Assembly (NCBI GenBank): GCA_023249275.1
Contig: JAHFCV010000008.1
Coordinates: 9,708 to 28,341, forward strand
Direction of reading: 5' to 3'
Origin: Candidatus Methanoperedens sp.
GTDB taxonomy: Archaea > Halobacteriota > Methanosarcinia > Methanosarcinales > Methanoperedenaceae
DNA: 18,634 bases
In this document: positions 14,465 through 18,634 of the stretch, piece after piece
Layout of the letters: the number at the start of each line of letters is the position of its first letter
How positions within the stretch are numbered: position 1 is the stretch's first letter
Notes under the pieces: model-generated
What the model saw: only the letters and a program-made list of their open reading frames with translations
Database searches by the model: none
What the model was told of the DNA's origin: nothing
Translations under genes and position numbers: made by a program

Positions 14465-14536
14465 AGCCAAGGTCCGGAGTCGAACCGGATTGGAATCGCT
14501 CTGCAGGCGATTGCGTAGCCGTTCCGCCACCTTGGC
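14465..14536 (-). tRNA. tRNA-Cys (GCA)
   Basis: Read on the minus strand this folds as a complete 72-base tRNA. The acceptor stem is GCCAAGG/CCTTGGC, the anticodon stem ATCGC/GCGAT holds the loop CTGCAGA with anticodon GCA, and the T arm is TCCGG-TTCGACT-CCGGA. The D stem has three pairs with a G13-A22 mismatch. The discriminator base is U, the identity element of tRNA-Cys. No intron is present and CCA is not encoded. An AT-rich TTATTATCTATTA on the minus strand (about 14573-14560) may be its TATA box. It lies convergent to the RecA-like gene and divergent to the thermosome. Confidence 0.95.
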
Positions 14537-14650
14537 AATGAGCAGGGCTACATACACATAATAGATAATAAGGTTTTTTATGACGGTCGTTTTGCAGTTT
14601 TTAAAAAATTTAAAATTTATTTATATTAAATTATATTTACCTCCAATCAC

Positions 14651-14710
14651 AAGGTATATATAGAATTACAAACAGTGAGAATTCTCGTACAATCGTTTGT
14701 ATTTGTACAG
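14651..14710 (+). promoter_or_regulatory. Thermosome promoter with inverted repeat near the start site
   Basis: GTATATATAG at 14654-14663, preceded by a purine-rich BRE-like CACAAG, is a strong archaeal TATA box; transcription should begin near 14685. Just after, GTACAA (14687-14692) and TTGTAC (14703-14708) form a perfect inverted repeat with a 10-base spacer, a possible regulator site. GGAGG at 14732-14736 is the ribosome-binding site, six bases before the ATG. Confidence 0.55.
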
Positions 14711-14742
14711 ATTATCAGATAAAATTTTAACGGAGGCTATTT

Positions 14743-16392
14743 ATGGCAGGACAATTAGCAGGACAGCCAATCTTTATTTTAAGAGAAGGCAGTCAGAGAA
14801 CAAAAGGAAGAGAAGCTCAAAACAACAACATTATGGCTGCAAAGGCAGTAGCAGCAGCCGTCAGGACAACCCTCGGACCAAAAGGCATGGATAAAATGCT
14901 CGTGGATTCGCTGGGAGATATTGTAATCACAAACGATGGTGCGACCATTCTTAAGGAAATGGATATCGAGCACCCCGCTGCAAAGATGATAGTTGAGGTC
15001 GCAAAGACCCAGGACGACGAGGTCGGAGACGGCACAACCACGGCAGCGGTTCTTGCAGGCGAGTTCTTGAAAAATGCGGAAGAACTCCTTGAAGCAGGCG
15101 TGCATCCAACAGTTATCGCAAGCGGATACAGGCTTGCATCATTAAAAGCCAGGGAAATCCTTAAAACCCTCGCAAAGCCTGTTACCGTGAAAGACAGGGA
15201 TTTATTATTAAAAATCGCAGCCACTGCCATAACAGGAAAAGGAGCCGAGGCATCCAAAGACGTATTCGCCAACCTGGCGGTAAATGCAGTACTGGCAGTA
15301 GTCGATACTGAAAATGGCAAAAAGACTGTGGATGTCGATGATATAAAAGTCGAGAAGAAAGTAGGCGGCAGTGTTGAAGATTCACAGTTGATTGAAGGCA
15401 TGGTAATTGATAAGGAAAGAGTCCATACCAACATGCCAAAGAAAGTTACGAACGCAAAGATACTCCTGCTCAACGAAGCCCTTGAAATCAAGAAGACGGA
15501 AGTGGACGCTGAAATCTCAATAAAATCACCAGACCAGCTCCAGTTATTCCTTGACCAGGAAGAACAGATGATACACGACATGGTTAACAAAGTGATCGAC
15601 AGCGGCGCTAACGTTGTCTTCGTGCAGAAAGGCATCGATGATATCGCACAGCACTATCTTGCAAAAGCCGGTGTCTATGCAGCAAGGCGTGTAAAGAAGA
15701 GCGACATGGACAAACTCGCACGCGCTACAGGCGCAAAGGTACTGACAAGCCTCAAGGAAATAAACGACTCTGACCTTGGCAAGGCGGGTCTTGTTGAAGA
15801 AAAAAAAATCGGCGACGAAGCCATGACCTATGTTACCGAATGCCATAATCCCAAGGCAGTCTCTATAATCCTTCGCGGCGGAACAGAACATGTCGCAGAC
15901 GAGGCTGAGCGCGCACTGCATGATGCTCTGCGCGTCGTGGGCGTTGCAATCGAGGATGAGACCCTCGTAGCAGGCGGAGGCTCACCTGAAGTCGAACTGG
16001 CTCTCAGGCTTCGCGAATACTCTGCCACATTGAAAGGCAGGGAACAGCTTGCAGTCGGCAAATTTGCCGAAGCGCTTGAAGTTATCCCAAGAACCCTTGC
16101 AGAAAATGCAGGTCTTGACCCCATCGACATGCTCGTAGAGATGAGAAGCCAGCATGAGAAGGGCAACAAAACAGCAGGCTTGAATGTGTTCACTGGTAAA
16201 GTCGTGGACATGTGGAAAGAAGGCGTTGTTGAGCCGCTTCGCGTGAAAACCCAGGCTATAAGTTCCGGCACGGAAGCAGCCACCATGATACTGCGCATCG
16301 ACGATGTGCTCTCCAGCAAATCCGCGCCAGGCGGCGGCATGCCACCCGGAGGAATGCCTGGCGGCATGGGCGGAATGGAAGGAATGGACTAA
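14743..16392 (+). CDS. thsA: Thermosome subunit (group II chaperonin)
   Basis: A 549-residue group II chaperonin subunit, which assembles into two eight-membered rings and folds proteins inside an ATP-driven cavity with a built-in lid. The nucleotide site is intact: LGPKGMD (44-50), NDGATIL (64-70), GDGTTT (95-100) and a late GGGSPEVELALR (near residue 410). The apical-domain segment VFVQKGIDDIAQHYLAKAGV is typical, and the protein ends in the flexible glycine-methionine tail (GGMPGGMGGMEGMD). Only one subunit gene is in this window; others may exist elsewhere, so the letter is arbitrary. Prefoldin beta, its partner, is at 3297-3653. It has its own strong promoter and a terminator right after the stop. 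Large antisense frames here are shadows of its GC-skewed codons. Confidence 0.97.
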   Translation: MAGQLAGQPIFILREGSQRTKGREAQNNNIMAAKAVAAAVRTTLGPKGMDKMLVDSLGDIVITNDGATILKEMDIEHPAAKMIVEVAKTQDDEVGDGTTTAAVLAGEFLKNAEELLEAGVHPTVIASGYRLASLKAREILKTLAKPVTVKDRDLLLKIAATAITGKGAEASKDVFANLAVNAVLAVVDTENGKKTVDVDDIKVEKKVGGSVEDSQLIEGMVIDKERVHTNMPKKVTNAKILLLNEALEIKKTEVDAEISIKSPDQLQLFLDQEEQMIHDMVNKVIDSGANVVFVQKGIDDIAQHYLAKAGVYAARRVKKSDMDKLARATGAKVLTSLKEINDSDLGKAGLVEEKKIGDEAMTYVTECHNPKAVSIILRGGTEHVADEAERALHDALRVVGVAIEDETLVAGGGSPEVELALRLREYSATLKGREQLAVGKFAEALEVIPRTLAENAGLDPIDMLVEMRSQHEKGNKTAGLNVFTGKVVDMWKEGVVEPLRVKTQAISSGTEAATMILRIDDVLSSKSAPGGGMPPGGMPGGMGGMEGMD

Positions 16393-16421
16393 GCGGTTAA
16401 CACCGCTTATTTTTTTTCTTT
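16391..16421 (+). terminator. Hairpin terminator after the thermosome gene
   Basis: AAGCGG (16391-16396) pairs with CCGCTT (16403-16408) over a six-base loop, followed by a run of eight or more T, the classic form of an intrinsic terminator. It overlaps the last base pairs of the thermosome stop codon and ends 15 bases before the next ATG, so the downstream gene either depends on read-through or has a promoter inside the thermosome gene. Confidence 0.65.
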
Positions 16422-16435
16422 TTCAAGGGTTTTTG

Positions 16436-17563
16436 ATGGATATTCTTGATACTTCAAAACATACAAAAGAAGAATCAGTCAGGATTCTCTCAGAAGAACT
16501 TGAAAAACATCCTATTTTAGTATTAACAGGACCTCAGGGCGGGGGAAAAACAACCCTGGCAATACAATTATTGTCAGAGAATGTCGGGGCTTATTTTGAA
16601 GGAAGGGCGCGCGCAGCCCAGCCTGTTGTGCTTATCAGGAAAGACTTTGTTGAGAAAATGAAAGGAGAGCTTTACGAAAAAAGAAAGCTCCCCATATTTG
16701 AAGGCGATGAGCCTGTCTATGTCGAGGTTTCTGTCTATGACCAGGTCAAATTACTTGTTGAGAATATCTTTGATGTGATGGAACTCGGAGAGCCTGAATT
16801 AATCAGGCAGCTTACCTTACTGACTAAGAAAATGGGTGTGGTTCCGGAAGAAATCGAACTTATAGCCAGCGACGAGGAGCTTGTAAAAAGAAGACTTGCA
16901 AGGCATCTTGATGCAAAGGAACGGCTTACCACACTCATTGAAAAAGAGAAAAAGTATGGTATCGAATCAAACCTGTGGGGAATACAGGGAGCGAAAATAA
17001 CTGATGTCGTTAACCGTGAAGGTGTGGCGGATTATGATGAAGACCAGATTTCAAGGACTATCAAGGATTTTGACAGGATTATCCCTACAAAAGGCATGAC
17101 TCTTGAGGATTGCCTGCAAACGATGATAGAAATATCGAATAATGAGAATAATGAGAGCGGTTTTCTTGTAGAGCACTCGGGTGAAGATGAAAAGATAGTA
17201 AGCGACCTTATAGTGGGGAAAGGTGCGAATTCCATAATTGGAGTAACGCTTCTTGAAATATATGTGGGTTTTCGCCAGAACAGGTCTCTTTATCGTGCCT
17301 ATAAACATGCAAAGGATGGAAAACTTGAGGTCATTCATTCCTATACGCCAACGCTCCAGGAACTGGAGTACAATGCAAATCCCTGGAATCCTCCCCTAAG
17401 TATTGAAATTCCGGTATTGTCCTCGGCTGATGTTGCAGCTTCGGAAAGGTTTGACATAATGGTTTCTGTGATCAGACCAGATGGAATTGTGGAATCTTCC
17501 AGCAAAAAGAGGAAAAAAGAGCTGGAAGAGATTGTTTCCGGGATTGTTGGGATAGAAGAATAA
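16436..17563 (+). CDS. P-loop ATPase of unrecognised family
   Basis: A 375-residue protein beginning at the ATG at 16436, preceded by AAGGG; a longer in-frame start at 16304 would lie inside the thermosome gene and is rejected. The N-terminus has a clear Walker A, LVLTGPQGGGKTTLAIQLL (P-loop residues 32-39). No convincing Walker B, Sensor or arginine-finger motif is evident to me. The rest is a charged, helical middle (about 100-235) with several KKEK/EEIE stretches and a more ordered C-terminal part with GKGANSIIGVTLLEIYVGFRQNRSL near residue 265 and a lysine-rich segment near the end (SSKKRKKELEE). I do not recognise the family. No membrane helix is seen. It follows the thermosome by 43 bases across a terminator-like hairpin, so a chaperonin link is possible but unproven. 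Confidence 0.85.
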   Translation: MDILDTSKHTKEESVRILSEELEKHPILVLTGPQGGGKTTLAIQLLSENVGAYFEGRARAAQPVVLIRKDFVEKMKGELYEKRKLPIFEGDEPVYVEVSVYDQVKLLVENIFDVMELGEPELIRQLTLLTKKMGVVPEEIELIASDEELVKRRLARHLDAKERLTTLIEKEKKYGIESNLWGIQGAKITDVVNREGVADYDEDQISRTIKDFDRIIPTKGMTLEDCLQTMIEISNNENNESGFLVEHSGEDEKIVSDLIVGKGANSIIGVTLLEIYVGFRQNRSLYRAYKHAKDGKLEVIHSYTPTLQELEYNANPWNPPLSIEIPVLSSADVAASERFDIMVSVIRPDGIVESSSKKRKKELEEIVSGIVGIEE

Positions 17564-17886
17564 GAGACTTTATATTATCTTCTGGTTTGATAAACCACAG
17601 AGTCTGCTATGGACTTTGCGATAGAACACGGAGCGCACGGATAAAGCGATACCTCGCTTTATGCGGTCTGGGGGTATGGTCGCAAGACCATACCCCTTCG
17701 TTTGAAAGCCGAAACTTCGGCTTGCGCAGTGTTGGGGTATGCCCAGCATACCCCTCGTTTGATAAAACTTTCTTAAAGGTTTACACAGATACGCACGGAG
17801 CACGCATCCGTGGAAATCCGTGTCATCTGTGTTCTACGTCAGGTCTTGCGCATAGATTAGAGGATGGCGTTGAGCTGCTTCTTTTT
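17564..17886. repeat. 323-base repeat cluster (copy C) with multiple hairpins
   Basis: No gene is credible. It opens with a segment like 6511-6548 (GACTTTATATTATCTTCTGG and AAACCACAGAG), then five palindromes in 140 bases: ATAAAGCGA/TCGCTTTAT (17641-17662), an 11-base-pair stem GGGGTATGGTC/GACCATACCCC with a GCAA loop (17671-17696), AAGCCGAA/TTCGGCTT (17706-17723), GGGGTATGC/GCATACCCC (17734-17754) and an imperfect AAACTTT/AAAGGTTT (17765-17782). A further inverted repeat, ACACAGATACGCACGGA (17783-17799) against TCCGTGTCATCTGTGT (17817-17832), closes it. Relative to copy B it carries two extra hairpin modules. Confidence 0.8.
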
Positions 17887-18426
17887 TCATTTCTTTATAT
17901 CCCCAATCATCTTCATAATCTCTCTCATAAACATAGGCAGATCCATCGGATATCTTGAGGTAATAAGATTTTTATCTACTACAACCTCCGTATCCTCATA
18001 CTTAGCTCCTGCTTTTTTCAGTTCTTCAGGAACTCCGTCACCCCAGAAAGATGTTACTTTTCTTCCTTTGACTACGCCAGATGAGATCAAAGTATACGGT
18101 CCATGGCATATTGCTGCCACTGTTTTGCTGTTATCAAAAAAGAACTTTGTTATTTTTTGTGCATTAATATTCTTACTGACTGTCCTTGGTGCCCCATCCG
18201 GGAAGCCTCCGGGCAAAATAAGTAAATCATAGTCTTCTGGATTTACCTGGTCAAACGTCTTTTCAATCTCTAAACTGTAACCATGTTCCCCATGGATATG
18301 TCCTTTTTGTGGTCCTGCAATATCTACTTCTACACCCTCCTCAAGCAGTCTAAAATATGGAAAGAAAACTTCCATATCTTCGAACTTATCAGCAGTAAGT
18401 ATAATTGCTTTCAGTTTTTTTTGCAT
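17887..18426 (-). CDS. DJ-1/PfpI family protein
   Basis: A 179-residue protein of the DJ-1/ThiJ/PfpI family. The nucleophile elbow AAICHGP holds Cys107 next to His108, and the glutamate of the FEDME motif (Glu16) contacts that cysteine in the family. PGGFPDG (72-78) is the usual oxyanion-region glycine motif. PfpI-like members have been described as proteases, glyoxalases or glycation-repair enzymes; the sequence alone does not decide. The hexameric archaeal PfpI proteins are of similar length (about 166-180). A strong ribosome-binding site, AAGGAGG, lies eight bases before the ATG on the minus strand. The gene is convergent with the P-loop ATPase and separated from it by a repeat cluster. 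TATA-like AATTTATATAC (about 18513-18503) or CTTTTTATATTAC may be its promoter. Confidence 0.9.
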   Translation of the reverse strand: MQKKLKAIILTADKFEDMEVFFPYFRLLEEGVEVDIAGPQKGHIHGEHGYSLEIEKTFDQVNPEDYDLLILPGGFPDGAPRTVSKNINAQKITKFFFDNSKTVAAICHGPYTLISSGVVKGRKVTSFWGDGVPEELKKAGAKYEDTEVVVDKNLITSRYPMDLPMFMREIMKMIGDIKK

Positions 18427-18634
18427 CTTTTTTCCTCCTTCAAATATTTTGTCAAAATTGCTATTCTTTTAATATTTTCACCTTGTAATATAAAAAGCTT
18501 TCGTATATAAATTTGAGACTTTTTATTATTTTCTGGTAACAACAGATTTGACAAAATAAATTACATAAAAAATCTAATATAACAGTAATACATATTGCAA
18601 CTGATGAAAGGTAACATCTCAATCAACAAATCAA
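18427..18634. other. AT-rich upstream region of the DJ-1/PfpI gene to window end
   Basis: About 200 bases, very AT-rich, holding the probable promoter of the PfpI-like gene and, at about 18514-18536, a partial copy of the GAGACTTT...TTCTGGT sequence that also starts the repeat clusters at 6511 and 17566. No gene is seen. Confidence 0.45.

Noticed and set aside
14817..15635. Minus-strand open frame of 272 codons, and another at 15828-16367, opposite the thermosome
   Set aside because: They are Ser/Thr/Ala-rich antisense shadows of the thermosome, with no start signals or domains.
16304..16435. Longer start for the P-loop ATPase inside the thermosome gene
   Set aside because: The extra 44 residues are an out-of-frame reading of the Gly-Met tail and terminator; the ATG at 16436 has AAGGG before it and sits at the right place for the P-loop.

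Overview
The window is archaeal and most likely comes from a member of the Methanosarcinales or a near relative; a Methanoperedens-type (ANME-2d) genome is a plausible but unproven source. The archaeal call rests on genes confined to or typical of Archaea: the KEOPS subunit Pcc1, prefoldin beta, RNA polymerase subunit F (Rpb4), ribosomal protein L21e, Pus10, TrmY, a group II chaperonin (thermosome), a geranylgeranyl reductase-family flavoprotein and a DUF655 protein. AT-rich TATA-type promoters and short or absent leaders fit this. No rRNA, CRISPR array, intact insertion sequence or prophage is visible.

Left part (1-2924, minus strand): the 5' two thirds of a geranylgeranyl reductase-like gene, translationally coupled to a small membrane protein, then another small membrane protein and a CNNM/CBS-domain protein. 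A divergent promoter region leads to a plus-strand cluster, pcc1, prefoldin beta and a DHH phosphoesterase (3012-4606). Next comes a repeat-filled gap and, on the minus strand, an isopropylmalate synthase family gene whose 5' end has no usable in-frame start. A second repeat cluster, a remnant of a D12-class DNA adenine methyltransferase and a HAD phosphatase follow.

The middle (7884-11929, minus strand) is a translation/transcription operon: trmY, pus10, L21e, rpoF, DUF655, rsmA (in transcription order). Pus10 and TrmY are expected to act in succession on position 54 of tRNA. A palindromic repeat has entered this operon and supplies the hairpin that holds the rpoF ribosome-binding site.

The right part carries a TPR protein, a RecA/RAD55-like protein with a degraded P-loop, tRNA-Cys(GCA) on the minus strand, the thermosome with a strong promoter and terminator, an unrecognised P-loop ATPase, another long repeat cluster and a DJ-1/PfpI family protein.

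Most genes are ordinary housekeeping genes, and I found no complete new system. The most unusual material is a family of modular palindromic repeats present in at least three copies (about 4668-4802, 9668-9745, 17641-17780), the rpoF leader built from one of them, the leuA 5' anomaly, and the unknown ATPase beside the thermosome.
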